In this document: positions 13,427-22,084 of the stretch, in pieces
Numbering within the stretch: position 1 is the first letter of the stretch
Layout of the letters: every line of letters starts with the position of its first letter
Assembly (NCBI RefSeq): GCF_900106945.1
Contig: NZ_FNNE01000008.1
Coordinates: 177,729 to 241,728, forward strand
DNA: 64,000 bases
Reading direction: 5' to 3'
Source of the DNA: Marinobacter mobilis
GTDB taxonomy: Bacteria > Pseudomonadota > Gammaproteobacteria > Pseudomonadales > Oleiphilaceae
Position numbers and translations under genes: made by a program
The notes under the pieces: model-generated
Seen by the model: the letters and a program-made list of their open reading frames with translations, nothing else
Told to the model about the DNA's origin: nothing
Database searches by the model: none

Positions 13427-14538
13427 GCATCGGATTCGATACCCGGATCATGGCCCGGGCCATTCAGCTGGCCTGGCGTGGGCGTTATTCAACCCACCCC
13501 AATCCCCGTGTTGGCTGTGTCATCGTTCGTGATGACACGGTCGTAGGGGAAGGCTGGCACGAGCGAGCGGGTGAGGCCCATGCGGAGGTGCATGCACTGA
13601 GCCAGGCCGGTGCTGACGCCCGTGGCGCCACCGCCTATGTCACTCTGGAACCATGCAGCCATTTCGGTCGCACCCCACCGTGTGCCCGGGCGTTGATTGA
13701 GGCCGGGGTGGCGCGGGTTGTGGTGGCGACGACTGACCCTAATCCGGCGGTGTCCGGTCGAGGCCTGAGACTGTTGCGCGAGGCTGGTATCGAGGTGGTC
13801 GAAGGGGTTTTGGCCGAGGAAGCCGCGGCGTTGAATCCCGGGTTCATGAAGCGGATGCGGACCGGACGCCCATACGTTCGGGTGAAAATGGCGGCAAGCC
13901 TGGATGGCCGAACCGCGATGGCTTCTGGCGAAAGTCAGTGGATTACTGGCCCGCAAGCCCGTCAGGATGTTCAACGTTTGCGGGCGATGAGTGATGCCAT
14001 CCTGACCGGGGTCGGCACCGTCCTGAGTGACGATCCGTCGCTGACGGTGCGACGTGCTGAGCTGGGCGATATTGGTGAGGCCACCGATCCGGCAAGACAG
14101 CCCCTGCGGGTTATTGCCGATCGTGATGCCCGTACGCCGACATCGGCAAAGATTCTGCGCGGTGGCAACGTCCGTCTGTTCTGTGCCTCCGATACGCTGG
14201 CGACAACCCCGGCCCAGGACTTGGCGGCACTGGGGGTCAGTCTCAGTGGCGTAACCTGGAAGGACAACGGCATTGATCTCGGGGAAGCGCTCGATGTTCT
14301 CGGCGAACTGGGGATCAATGACCTGCTGGTAGAGGCCGGGCCAACGTTGGCGGGGACCTTTATCAACGAACGCCTGCTGGATGAACTGTGGCTGTACCAG
14401 GCGCCGGTTTTTCTCGGCAGTACCGGGCGTCCAACGGCACATCTGCCACTGGACTCCATGGCAGATAAAGTACAATGGCAAGTACGTGACCGGCGCCAGG
14501 TGGGCGCTGACCAGCGGTTGATCCTGACGCTGGCCTGA
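13423..14538 (+). CDS. ribD: bifunctional diaminohydroxyphosphoribosylaminopyrimidine deaminase / 5-amino-6-(5-phosphoribosylamino)uracil reductase
   Basis: RibD carries out the second and third steps of riboflavin synthesis. The N-terminal deaminase has the zinc site H53-A-E55 with C78 and C87 ([14 protein letters not shown]). The C-terminal reductase begins near residue 150 ([17 protein letters not shown]) and contains the NADPH-binding glycine pattern. At 371 residues it is the normal fused length. It overlaps nrdR by 4 bases and is followed by a 72-bp gap before ribB. Confidence 0.96.
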   Translation: MSIGFDTRIMARAIQLAWRGRYSTHPNPRVGCVIVRDDTVVGEGWHERAGEAHAEVHALSQAGADARGATAYVTLEPCSHFGRTPPCARALIEAGVARVVVATTDPNPAVSGRGLRLLREAGIEVVEGVLAEEAAALNPGFMKRMRTGRPYVRVKMAASLDGRTAMASGESQWITGPQARQDVQRLRAMSDAILTGVGTVLSDDPSLTVRRAELGDIGEATDPARQPLRVIADRDARTPTSAKILRGGNVRLFCASDTLATTPAQDLAALGVSLSGVTWKDNGIDLGEALDVLGELGINDLLVEAGPTLAGTFINERLLDELWLYQAPVFLGSTGRPTAHLPLDSMADKVQWQVRDRRQVGADQRLILTLA

Positions 14539-14610
14539 ACGATCTGACTTAAATTCACGGCCTGCTGGCGGCGTGTTCGCGCCCCGGCGGGACGCAAGGG
14601 TGCAAACCGT

Positions 14611-15726
14611 ATGGCACTGAACAGTATTGAAGACATTATTGAGGATATTCGTCAGGGCAAGATGGTCATCCTGATGGATGACGAGGACCGCGAGAATGAA
14701 GGTGATCTGGTGATGGCTGCAGAATTCTGCGACGCCGAAGCCATCAACTTCATGGCCAAGCATGGTCGCGGACTGATCTGTATGCCGATGACCCGGGAAC
14801 GATGCGAACAGCTGGGTTTGCCTTTGATGGTGCAGAAAAACGCGTCCGGCTTTGGCACCAAGTTTACGCTTTCCATTGAAGCCGCAGAGGGCGTGACCAC
14901 CGGTATTTCCGCTGCCGATCGCGCCCGGACTGTTCAGGCTGCGGTTGCCCGGGACGCAAAGGCGAGTGATCTGGTCCAGCCCGGTCACATTTTCCCGCTG
15001 ATGTCTGATCCTGGCGGCGTACTTAGCCGCGCCGGGCACACGGAGGCATCCTGTGATCTTGCCTCGCTGGCCGGTGCCGAGCCGGCAGGTGTGATCTGCG
15101 AGATCATGAACGATGACGGGTCCATGGCCCGTCGCGAGGACCTGGAAGCGTTTGCCCAGGCTCACGACCTTAAGATCGGCACCATTGCCGACCTGATTCA
15201 TTACCGCACCATGAATGAGCGGACCATCGAGTGTGTGGAGCAATACGACCTGGATACGGAGTTTGGCGTATTCAACCTTCGCACCTACCACGATAGCATT
15301 CAGGGTACGACACATCTTGCAATGGTGAAGGGCACAATCACTGCCAACGAGCCGGCAATGGTTCGAGTGCACATCACTGACACCCTGCGGGACCTGTTGG
15401 GCGCCCGTCGTGAGGATTCTCACAGCTGGCCCCTGCACCATGCGCTCAAGGCCGTGGCTGACGCGGGTTGTGGGGTGGTGGTGCTGCTCAACAGCGCGGC
15501 TGATACCTACGATCTTGAAGATCGAATACACGAATTCTTTGGTGAAGACAGCGGATCTACCGGTAAAGGTCGCTCTGGTGTCTATTTCACCGTCGGCACC
15601 GGTTCCCAGATTCTCAGGGACATTGGCGTGGGAAAAATGCGCTTGTTGAGTGCGCCGATCAAGTTTTCGGCGATTTCCGGCTTCGATCTGGAAGTTGTGG
15701 AATACGTCCCCTATAACCCAAACTGA
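14611..15726 (+). CDS. ribB: 3,4-dihydroxy-2-butanone-4-phosphate synthase with degenerate GTP cyclohydrolase II-like domain (RibBX type)
   Basis: Residues 1 to about 200 are a full DHBP synthase that turns ribulose 5-phosphate into the four-carbon unit of riboflavin; the acidic loop [10 protein letters not shown] and the [13 protein letters not shown] site are intact. The C-terminal half is homologous in length to GTP cyclohydrolase II, but I do not find the zinc cysteine triad (C, then CxC about ten residues later) that the active enzyme requires. This architecture is known in proteobacteria as RibBX, so a separate ribA should exist elsewhere. The gene is placed after ribD and before ribH; no riboflavin synthase gene lies between them. 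No FMN riboswitch was found. Confidence 0.92.
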   Translation: MALNSIEDIIEDIRQGKMVILMDDEDRENEGDLVMAAEFCDAEAINFMAKHGRGLICMPMTRERCEQLGLPLMVQKNASGFGTKFTLSIEAAEGVTTGISAADRARTVQAAVARDAKASDLVQPGHIFPLMSDPGGVLSRAGHTEASCDLASLAGAEPAGVICEIMNDDGSMARREDLEAFAQAHDLKIGTIADLIHYRTMNERTIECVEQYDLDTEFGVFNLRTYHDSIQGTTHLAMVKGTITANEPAMVRVHITDTLRDLLGARREDSHSWPLHHALKAVADAGCGVVVLLNSAADTYDLEDRIHEFFGEDSGSTGKGRSGVYFTVGTGSQILRDIGVGKMRLLSAPIKFSAISGFDLEVVEYVPYNPN

Positions 15727-15773
15727 TTCAAACAGGCCTCGCGCAGAAGCGTAGGCCATGACAGGAGCCAAAC

Positions 15774-16250
15774 ATGGCAGAAATCAATATTCTGGAAGGC
15801 GATTTTACGCAATGCACCGGCCGTTATGCCCTGGTGGTTGGTCGTTTCAACGAGTTCGTGGTTGAGAGCCTGGTGGACGGAGCGATCGACACATTGCTTC
15901 GCCATGGCATCCCCGAAGACGATATCCTGGTCGTTCGGGTGCCGGGTGCCTACGAAATGCCCCTGGCCGTCAAGCGTGTTGCCGAGACCGGTAACTACGA
16001 CGCAGTGATTGCCCTGGGTGCAGTTATCCGTGGCGGTACTCCCCACTTTGACTACGTTGCCGGTGAAGCTGCCAGTGGCCTGGGTGCCGTCAGCCTCGAC
16101 ACTGACGTTCCTGTGAGCTTTGGTGTTCTGACGGTGGACTCCATCGAACAGGCGATTGAGCGTTCTGGTACCAAGGCTGGTAACAAGGGTGCGGAAGCTG
16201 CGGTGACCGCCCTGGAAATGGTCAGTCTTTTCCGCAAGCTGGGTGAGTAA
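15774..16250 (+). CDS. ribH: 6,7-dimethyl-8-ribityllumazine synthase
   Basis: RibH condenses the DHBP product and the RibD pathway product into lumazine, the direct precursor of riboflavin. The 158-residue protein has the substrate loops [27 protein letters not shown] (with the catalytic histidine) and [13 protein letters not shown]. It lies 47 bp after ribB. Its TAA overlaps the nusB ATG by one base, indicating translational coupling. Confidence 0.97.
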   Translation: MAEINILEGDFTQCTGRYALVVGRFNEFVVESLVDGAIDTLLRHGIPEDDILVVRVPGAYEMPLAVKRVAETGNYDAVIALGAVIRGGTPHFDYVAGEAASGLGAVSLDTDVPVSFGVLTVDSIEQAIERSGTKAGNKGAEAAVTALEMVSLFRKLGE

Positions 16251-16720
16251 TGAGCGCCACAGACGATACTGCCACCAAGCCGGCTGGTCAGCCCAAACCC
16301 GGCGAACGCCGCCGGGCTCGTGCGCTGGCCATGCAGGCGCTTTACCAGCGCCATTTCAGCAAGACCCCGATTTCCGACATTGAGGCGGAATTTATGGTGG
16401 ATAACGACATGAGCAAGGTCGATACCGCCTATTTCCGTGACCTGCTCCGTGGGGTGCACCGGGAGCAGGATGAACTCGACAAGCTGATCGAACCGTTCCT
16501 TGACCGGTCGCTCAAGGAAGTCGATGCCATCGAGCTGGCCATTGTACGTCTGGGGGCCTATGAATTGCGTCACCGCATTGACGTGCCCTACCGGGTGGTT
16601 ATCAATGAGGGGATTGAAATGGCAAAGCGCTTCGGCGGGACCGAAGGGCACAAGTTCGTCAACAGCATCCTCGATAAGTTGAGTGGACGTTTGAGGCTTG
16701 CTGAAACCCGTTCACGGTGA
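16250..16720 (+). CDS. nusB: transcription antitermination factor NusB
   Basis: NusB, with NusE (S10), binds boxA RNA in rRNA leaders and supports antitermination. The 156-residue protein has the basic N-terminus [17 protein letters not shown] and the helical C-terminus with [30 protein letters not shown], both family hallmarks. It starts within the last base of the ribH stop codon. The linkage ribH-nusB-thiL-pgpA is widespread. Confidence 0.96.
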   Translation: MSATDDTATKPAGQPKPGERRRARALAMQALYQRHFSKTPISDIEAEFMVDNDMSKVDTAYFRDLLRGVHREQDELDKLIEPFLDRSLKEVDAIELAIVRLGAYELRHRIDVPYRVVINEGIEMAKRFGGTEGHKFVNSILDKLSGRLRLAETRSR

Positions 16721-16723
16721 GTG

Positions 16724-17671
16724 ATGGGTGAATTTGAGCTGATTCGTCAGATCTTCATGCCGCTGGCCGGGCAATCCGGTTCAGCGGCATTGTTGTTAGG
16801 ACCAGGCGATGACTGCGCCATCCAACGTGTGCCCCCGGGGCAGGATCTGGTTTTTTCCATCGATACCCTTGTCGAGGGTATTCATTTTCCCCACCATTAC
16901 GATGCTGAAAAGCTGGGCTGGCGTGCGCTGGCGGTGGCTGTCAGTGACCTTGCCGCCATGGGGGCAGACCCGCGCTGCTTTACCCTTGCCCTGACTCTGC
17001 CGGAAGCAAGGCGAGAGTGGTTGGAAGCCTTTGCCCGCGGGCTCGGTTCCGCCGCAGGGGTCTTCGGTATTGTGCTGGCCGGAGGGGATACCACCCGCGG
17101 GCCGCTGACGCTCTCGCTTCAGGTACATGGCACGGTGCCAGCGGGCACTGCGCTGTTGCGCTCCGGTGCCCAGGCCGGGGACTTGGTCTGTGTGTCCGGT
17201 ACCGTGGGGGACGCAGGGCTGGCCCTGACTTATCTGGATGATCCGGATCCGTCTGCGGACGCGGCGGCGGTACTGAAGCGTTATCATTTTCCGATGCCTC
17301 GCCTGGAACTTGGGCGGCGCCTGCGCGGTTTTGCCTCGGCCGCGATTGATGTGTCTGATGGGCTGCTGGCCGACCTGGGTCATATTCTTCAGGCATCTGG
17401 TGTGGGGGCTCGCATCGATGGGGCTCTTGTCCCCCTGTCGGAAGCGTTGTGCCGACTGTCTGATCACGGCAGACTCCGGGCTGCGGTGACTGCGGGTGAT
17501 GACTATGAGTTGGCGGTCACCATTCCAGAGCATCGTTGGCGGGCCTTAGCGGATGACGTTCGCGAGCAGTTGACGGTGGTCGGATCGGTAACCACTGAGC
17601 AGGGGCTGGTGATTATTAACGGCGATGATGTACAGGGCGCCACGGGTTTTGATCATTTTGGAGACGTTTGA
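16724..17671 (+). CDS. thiL: thiamine-monophosphate kinase
   Basis: ThiL phosphorylates thiamine monophosphate to the active cofactor thiamine diphosphate. The 315-residue protein has the N-terminal GEFELI start, the metal/ATP motif LGPGDDCAI near residue 27, DLAAMGADPR, and the later AIDVSDGLLADLGHI motif. A GTG lies one codon upstream at 16721, directly after the nusB stop; I prefer the ATG because GGTGA before it has some spacing and it gives the family N-terminus. Its TGA overlaps the pgpA ATG. Confidence 0.95.
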   Translation: MGEFELIRQIFMPLAGQSGSAALLLGPGDDCAIQRVPPGQDLVFSIDTLVEGIHFPHHYDAEKLGWRALAVAVSDLAAMGADPRCFTLALTLPEARREWLEAFARGLGSAAGVFGIVLAGGDTTRGPLTLSLQVHGTVPAGTALLRSGAQAGDLVCVSGTVGDAGLALTYLDDPDPSADAAAVLKRYHFPMPRLELGRRLRGFASAAIDVSDGLLADLGHILQASGVGARIDGALVPLSEALCRLSDHGRLRAAVTAGDDYELAVTIPEHRWRALADDVREQLTVVGSVTTEQGLVIINGDDVQGATGFDHFGDV

Positions 17672-18195
17672 TGACTGCAAGTGAGCATCCGGGGGCGGGG
17701 AAACAGCCATTGCCCGCGGGGTTTCTGAAGAACCCTGTCCATCTGCTGGCATTCGGATTTGGAAGTGGTGCTGCCCGGGTTGCCCCGGGGACGTGGGGTA
17801 GCCTGGCGGCGATTCCGGTCTGGCTGTTGTTTTTCTGGCTGCCGCCATGGGCCTACTGGGTGGTTGTCGCGTTCGCGTTTGTGGTCGGAATATGGCTGTG
17901 TGGCCGGACTGCAGATGACCTTGGCGTGCATGACCACGGAGGCATTGTCTGGGACGAGTTTGTCGGCATGTGGATTGCGCTGGGCTTGTTGCAGCCGGCT
18001 TTCGGGCTGACCGGAGTGATATTCGCGTTTGTGCTCTTCCGCTTGTTCGATGTCGTTAAACCCTGGCCGATCAGCTGGTTTGATCGCCATATGCCTGGCG
18101 GACTGGGGATCATGTTTGATGACGTGGTGGCCGGATTTATGGCACTAGGGGTTTACTACCTGGCAACCTTATGGTTGCCGGCTGGCTGGCTGTAG
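17671..18195 (+). CDS. pgpA: phosphatidylglycerophosphatase A
   Basis: PgpA dephosphorylates phosphatidylglycerophosphate to phosphatidylglycerol in the inner membrane. The 174-residue protein has the conserved GSGAARVAPGTWGSLAAIP segment, hydrophobic helices, and the acidic motif GGIVWDEFVGMW. Start at 17671 overlaps the thiL stop (TGATG) and has GGAG upstream. It ends the glyA-to-pgpA run. A hairpin with one bulge at 18202-18222 lies just past the stop. Confidence 0.94.
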   Translation: MTASEHPGAGKQPLPAGFLKNPVHLLAFGFGSGAARVAPGTWGSLAAIPVWLLFFWLPPWAYWVVVAFAFVVGIWLCGRTADDLGVHDHGGIVWDEFVGMWIALGLLQPAFGLTGVIFAFVLFRLFDVVKPWPISWFDRHMPGGLGIMFDDVVAGFMALGVYYLATLWLPAGWL

Positions 18196-18201
18196 CTGTC
18201 C

Positions 18202-18222
18202 GGGCAAGGGTGATCCCTGCCC
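18202..18222 (+). terminator. hairpin between pgpA and the convergent small gene
   Basis: GGGC-A-AGGG pairs with CCCTGCCC around a TGAT loop, with one bulged A. No T run follows, so terminator function is only likely from its position between two convergent genes. Confidence 0.4.
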
Positions 18223-18229
18223 GCTCTGG

Positions 18230-18433
18230 CTAGTGCAGCTGTGGTTCTGCCGGGAGAAGGCGGACAACACTGAGAAACCGTTTCAGCCCTGTTTCCGCTC
18301 TTTGACGGGAGGCAAAAGGCCCGCTGTCAAAGCCTTCGCGAGTGGTGAAGTACCACTTGCTTCCCACACAGAAAAAACGACTGCTTCGAAACGGTACCGT
18401 TCCGTTCTCCCCATCCCGGTGTTGAATATCCAT
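18230..18433 (-). CDS. small conserved protein, DUF6316-like
   Basis: The 67-residue protein reads MDIQHRDGENGTVPFRS with the core WYFTTREGFDSGPFASR and an A-rich helix ending KRFL. I recognise the W-Y-F-x-x-R-E-G-x-x-x-G-P-F pattern from small uncharacterised Pseudomonas and Marinobacter proteins (DUF6316); function is unknown. The ATG at 18433 has an AGGAGG ribosome site 4-5 bases upstream, which strongly supports a real gene and this start over an upstream in-frame codon. It is convergent with pgpA. No signal peptide or membrane segment is present. Confidence 0.75.
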   Translation of the reverse strand: MDIQHRDGENGTVPFRSSRFFCVGSKWYFTTREGFDSGPFASRQRAETGLKRFLSVVRLLPAEPQLH

Positions 18434-18510
18434 GAGGCCTCCTGTGCCCAACCTGGTAATTATTATTTTTGATCAGTTGGGCGGTATGAAATTCTGTTAG
18501 CCGACCTGGT

Positions 18511-18552
18511 TAAAATTAAATCAATTTTACATAATTTAAAACATTTTTTGCG
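18511..18552. other. AT-rich island with 7-bp inverted repeat upstream of the DUF2057 gene
   Basis: The 257-bp gap 18434-18690 holds a sharply AT-rich stretch. It includes TAAAATT (18511-18517) and AATTTTA (18523-18529) around a 5-base spacer. A second imperfect hairpin (GCCCAA 18446-18451 with TTGGGC 18477-18482) lies closer to the small gene. These could be promoter or nucleoid-protein sites for the divergent genes. Confidence 0.45.
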
Positions 18553-18690
18553 TTTCGTTACTTTCGTTCCCCGCAGCGCTGATTTGACCCCTCTGGTTAT
18601 CCATGGCCTCAGCCTTGCGCTGGCGCCCGCCGGTCGTCAGAATGCGGGCTCAGTTACTGGCTCTTTTGACTTACATTACAGAGGCTTCAA

Positions 18691-19380
18691 ATGCATCAAA
18701 GGAATAGTTTCGGTTTTTTGCCGAACGGCGTTCGTGGGCTTGTCATGGTCTTTCTGGCCGTTGTTGTCGCGACCGCGGCAGGCTGCAGCAGTTCGTTCAA
18801 GCGCATCCAGACGTGGGATGGCAGCGCGGTGGATGAGTCACAGCTGGCAATTCTCAAGGCGCCTGGTCAGATTGAGGTGATTGAGGTTAACGGTAATGAG
18901 GTTGGCAATTATCTGATGGACGACCTTGCGCTGGACTATGAGCTGTTGCCTGGCCAGAACGTCGTTGTCTTCCAGTACAAGACCATCTGGGGTAAGGCCA
19001 CGGTGGTCGAGCGGGGCGAATCCAAGGTCAATGTGGTGGAGTCGGGCCGTCAGCAGTTTGTGGTCGATGCCCGCGCTGGCGAGGAATATCGTTTCAGCCT
19101 GCCAGAGCCTCAGAATCAACGGGAGGCGGAAGCCATGATGGCCAATTTCCGTGCCCAACTGGTGGACCGGAGTGGCCGCGTAGTTGCGTCGTCTGAGGCC
19201 TATCGTGAGCCGGTCGCCGCACCGACCCCGGCTGTGACAACTGCCGGAGTGGTGGCAACGAGCCCCGCGGTGCCGGTTGCCCCGGCCGGGGACCTGAACG
19301 CGCTGGATGGCCTTAAAGTTCTCTGGGAACGGGCTAACGCCGATGAAAAGCGGGAGTTCCTGCGCTGGGCTTTCCAGTAA
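18691..19380 (+). CDS. probable lipoprotein, DUF2057 (YccT-like) family
   Basis: The 229-residue protein has a hydrophobic N-terminal segment ending in TAAGC at about residue 32, a plausible lipobox, followed by SSSFKRIQTW. The mature part (LAILKAPGQIEVIEVNGNEV, LLPGQNVVVFQY) resembles DUF2057, a family that includes E. coli YccT/CsgI, a periplasmic protein affecting curli. Residues 170-205 form a Pro/Ala/Val-rich linker, then a short charged C-terminus. Envelope location is likely; exact function unknown. The lipobox is not ideal (Ala at -3), so a cleaved soluble form is possible. Confidence 0.7.
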   Translation: MHQRNSFGFLPNGVRGLVMVFLAVVVATAAGCSSSFKRIQTWDGSAVDESQLAILKAPGQIEVIEVNGNEVGNYLMDDLALDYELLPGQNVVVFQYKTIWGKATVVERGESKVNVVESGRQQFVVDARAGEEYRFSLPEPQNQREAEAMMANFRAQLVDRSGRVVASSEAYREPVAAPTPAVTTAGVVATSPAVPVAPAGDLNALDGLKVLWERANADEKREFLRWAFQ

Positions 19381-19396
19381 GACGATAAATCACCAG

Positions 19397-19424
19397 GATT
19401 CGGGGGCTGCTCAGCCCCTGAATC
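19397..19424. terminator. hairpin between convergent DUF2057 and WS/DGAT genes
   Basis: GATTC-G-GGGGCT (19397-19408) pairs with AGCCCC-T-GAATC (19413-19424) including one G-T pair, loop GCTC. It overlaps the stop codon of the WS/DGAT gene. No T run on either side. Confidence 0.5.
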
Positions 19425-20940
19425 GTTGGACAGTCTTTTTCAGTACCCCTTCAAGCAATGTCAGTGCATCTTCGGTCAGCGTCGGCTGTGGTGTGCCGTG
19501 TCTCTCAGACAGCGCAGTGTCCGCTGGCAGCTCGGTCGCTGCCAGCTCGATGCTGGTCAGGCTGTCCTGCAGCAGTGACGCCAGTGATTCCCCGCCGGGC
19601 ACCACATCCGGACACAAGGTAAAGTTGACGGTCAGCGATCCCTGGTAGCTAACGGCGACGACGACCAGGCCCATGCTGTCAAACAGTGGTGCGGTGTTGT
19701 ACTGGGATTTCAGCTGGGCGCCCTGCAGATACAACGGAACCTGAGGGCCTGGCACGTTAGTGATGGGCACATTGAACACCGGATGATAACGCTGGGCGAT
19801 CTGCAGTTCAGAATACAAACGCGCCGACAACGCTAGCATGTTGGTGGGCAGCAGTTCGGTTAGCCGGTCTGCGGCGATGGCTTCCTGGTAGGGTTCCGAG
19901 GCGACGGCGTTCCAGTGGATTTTCTGGATGCGTCGGGCCGGGTTTTCCTCATCCGTTGCCAGATCAAGCAGCATGGCAGACATTTGGTTGCCGGTGGAGC
20001 GACGCAGGCTTTTGGATCGCACGGAGATGGGGGTCATGGCAACCAGTGAGCGGCTGACGTCGGCATCACAGTTTTCCATGTAGCGACGCAGTGTTTCAGC
20101 ACAAAGGCCAAGCACCACATCGTTGAGCGTAACGTCGCCCAGGCTGGCCTTGATGGCTTTCAGGCGCGCCAGCGAGAGTGTGGTAGAGATAATCCGGCGG
20201 TTCGCAGTGATTTGCCGGTTAAACGGGCTGTGCGGAGCGGTGAACAGCGGGAATGGCAGTGGCAGCTTGTGCAGCTGTTTCTGAATCAGCCCCCGTGCGG
20301 TCGCCTCCATGGCGTTTATCGTCAGATTGGCAATCTGGAAGGGCTTGCGCACCAGGTTGAGGCCGGTCTGCAGGTAAACCCGTTCCTCGGACGGTTCGGG
20401 GCGCGGCTCCCAGGGCAGGGGGGCGGAGATCGGGCTGGGTTCGGGACTGTATTCCAGCAGCTTGCCAATGATTTCTTCACCGCTGAAAGCATCAATGGCG
20501 GCGTGATGAAGTTTGACGATCAGGGCAAAGCCGGCGCTTTCCGGGTCGTTCTTGTCGTAGCGGAAGCCATCGACGAACGTAATGTGCCACAGGGGGCGGT
20601 CCCGTTGCAGCGGCTTTTCCAGAATGCCCGCCGCCAGTTCCCGAAGGTTCTCCATTTCACCTTGCTGGCTCAGGTTGACGTAGGCAAGGTGTCGCTCAAG
20701 GCTGAAGTCGGGATCGTCCACCCAGTAAGGCAGACCAAGGCGAAGCGGGATTTCGCGTAATTTTTGCCGGAACAGGGGGACGACATGGAGACGGCTGCGA
20801 AGATAAGCCACGAAGGTACTGAAGGCGAGCGGTTCGTCCCGGTCCCTGGCGTCAAATAGATAGACGCCGCCAATGTGCATGGGCGCAGTGTCAGACTCGA
20901 GATAGAGAAACGAAGCGTCCAGCTCCGATAGCTGCCTCAT
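19411..20940 (-). CDS. wax ester synthase / diacylglycerol acyltransferase (WS/DGAT) family protein
   Basis: WS/DGAT enzymes esterify fatty alcohols or diacylglycerol with acyl-CoA, making storage wax esters or triacylglycerol. The 509-residue protein has the family N-terminus (LSELDASFLYLE, MHIGGV), PLW at 116-118, the NDVVLGLCAETLRRY motif, and the C-terminal domain with NVPGPQVPLYLQGA. The catalytic motif is H145-H146-A-A-I-D150 followed by Ala151 rather than the usual Gly (HHxxxDG). His and Asp are intact, so activity is plausible but substrate range may differ. Marinobacter species usually carry several such genes; this one stands alone, so it may be a secondary isoenzyme. Confidence 0.9.
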   Translation of the reverse strand: MRQLSELDASFLYLESDTAPMHIGGVYLFDARDRDEPLAFSTFVAYLRSRLHVVPLFRQKLREIPLRLGLPYWVDDPDFSLERHLAYVNLSQQGEMENLRELAAGILEKPLQRDRPLWHITFVDGFRYDKNDPESAGFALIVKLHHAAIDAFSGEEIIGKLLEYSPEPSPISAPLPWEPRPEPSEERVYLQTGLNLVRKPFQIANLTINAMEATARGLIQKQLHKLPLPFPLFTAPHSPFNRQITANRRIISTTLSLARLKAIKASLGDVTLNDVVLGLCAETLRRYMENCDADVSRSLVAMTPISVRSKSLRRSTGNQMSAMLLDLATDEENPARRIQKIHWNAVASEPYQEAIAADRLTELLPTNMLALSARLYSELQIAQRYHPVFNVPITNVPGPQVPLYLQGAQLKSQYNTAPLFDSMGLVVVAVSYQGSLTVNFTLCPDVVPGGESLASLLQDSLTSIELAATELPADTALSERHGTPQPTLTEDALTLLEGVLKKTVQRFRG

Positions 20941-21050
20941 CAGATGGCTCCTGTAAGCGTTGTTTGTGCTGCATTATAAACCGGTGCCAGGGGGCACCGG
21001 TTGGCTCAGTCGCCCCCTTTTGCGGGTTGTTTGCGACACCCGGTGAGGTC

Positions 21051-21962
21051 TTAGCCGACGATGTGATCACTCAGGGTTTCATCGACCCCCAGCCGATCCC
21101 AGAACCACATCAGCGCCTTGCCACGGTCGTCACTGTGACGGGCGAGGTAAAGTTCGACGTTCTGGCGGGTGTCTTTGACTTCCAGTGCCACCAATCGGCC
21201 GTCGGCCAGTTGGGGGCGAATCCTCGCCGTTGGTAGCCAGCCCACCCCGAGCCCGGCTTCCTGGACGGCGATCTTCTGATCCAGGTTGGAGACAGTCAGT
21301 GTGCGCTGACGGCGGAAGATCCCTGCGGTTCCGGGAGGCAGGCGGCGTGAGGTGTCGGCAGCAACCGCTGCGGGGTACTGCTGGATGTCGTCTTCGGTCA
21401 GCGGCTGGGAGGCTCTGGTCAGTGGGTGGTCTGGTGCCACGGCATAGACAAATGGCATGTCCCCAAGCTTGCAGGTGGTGAAATTGCCGGCAGGCTTGCT
21501 GAAATGGTCGGCGCCAATGGCGAGATCCGCGCGCCGACTCTGCAAGGCATCCCAGGTGCCCGCAAACACTTCCTCAATCAACTGTACGTCAACCGGAACT
21601 CCCAGGTCGTGAAAAGCTCTGATGGCGGGGAACAGCGCCTGCAGCGGGATCAGCGAGTTGACCGCAATTTTAAGCCGGGTCTCCCAGCCTTGGGCCACTT
21701 GGCGGGTGGTGTGAGCGAGCGTTTGAGCGGCTTCCAGCAGGCTGCGCCCTTCTTCCAGCAGGTAACGGCCGGCTGGCGTCAGGGTTGCGCGATGGCCGCT
21801 GCGGTCGAAAATGCTCACATTCAGGTCTTCCTCCAGCTTCTGGACGGTGTAGCTGATGGCGGAAGGTACCCGGAACAGTTCGTTCGCCGCGCCCGCAAAG
21901 CTGCCTTTGCGATCAATGGCGTCCAGAACTTTGAGGGCGTCAATGGTGATCTCGCTGTGCAT
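21051..21962 (-). CDS. LysR-family transcriptional regulator
   Basis: The 303-residue protein has an N-terminal winged HTH (residues 1-60: LKVLDAIDRKGSFAGAANELFRVPSAISYTVQKLEEDL) and a C-terminal effector-binding domain. It is divergent from the glutathionyl-hydroquinone reductase gene with a 122-bp shared gap, the usual arrangement for a LysR regulator and its target. A T-N11-A dyad lies immediately upstream of its start codon. The ligand is not predictable; control of the neighbouring reductase by an electrophile or quinone is inference. Confidence 0.92.
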   Translation of the reverse strand: MHSEITIDALKVLDAIDRKGSFAGAANELFRVPSAISYTVQKLEEDLNVSIFDRSGHRATLTPAGRYLLEEGRSLLEAAQTLAHTTRQVAQGWETRLKIAVNSLIPLQALFPAIRAFHDLGVPVDVQLIEEVFAGTWDALQSRRADLAIGADHFSKPAGNFTTCKLGDMPFVYAVAPDHPLTRASQPLTEDDIQQYPAAVAADTSRRLPPGTAGIFRRQRTLTVSNLDQKIAVQEAGLGVGWLPTARIRPQLADGRLVALEVKDTRQNVELYLARHSDDRGKALMWFWDRLGVDETLSDHIVG

Positions 21963-21963
21963 G

Positions 21964-21978
21964 TTCAGTTTATCTGAA
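21964..21978. promoter_or_regulatory. candidate LysR operator (T-N11-A dyad)
   Basis: TTCAG and CTGAA flank TTTAT, giving a perfect 5+5 dyad containing a T-N11-A core. It lies right in front of the lysR ATG in the divergent gap, where autoregulation sites of this family sit. Confidence 0.45.
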
Positions 21979-22084
21979 TAAATTGGCCAAAATTGATTGT
22001 TTGTGAGGGTATCAGGGAGCTGGTTATCCTGTCTTCCACTAAACGGTGAATCGTCAAAATCAGTTCTACAAGGGGAGGGCCGCT

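Noticed and set aside
14539..14610. FMN riboswitch before ribB
   Set aside because: The 72-bp gap is too short and lacks the conserved RFN core sequences.
13489..15771. 760-codon open frame on the minus strand opposite ribD and ribB
   Set aside because: It mirrors codon bias of two clear sense genes; its translation has no family motif and spans both genes and their gap.
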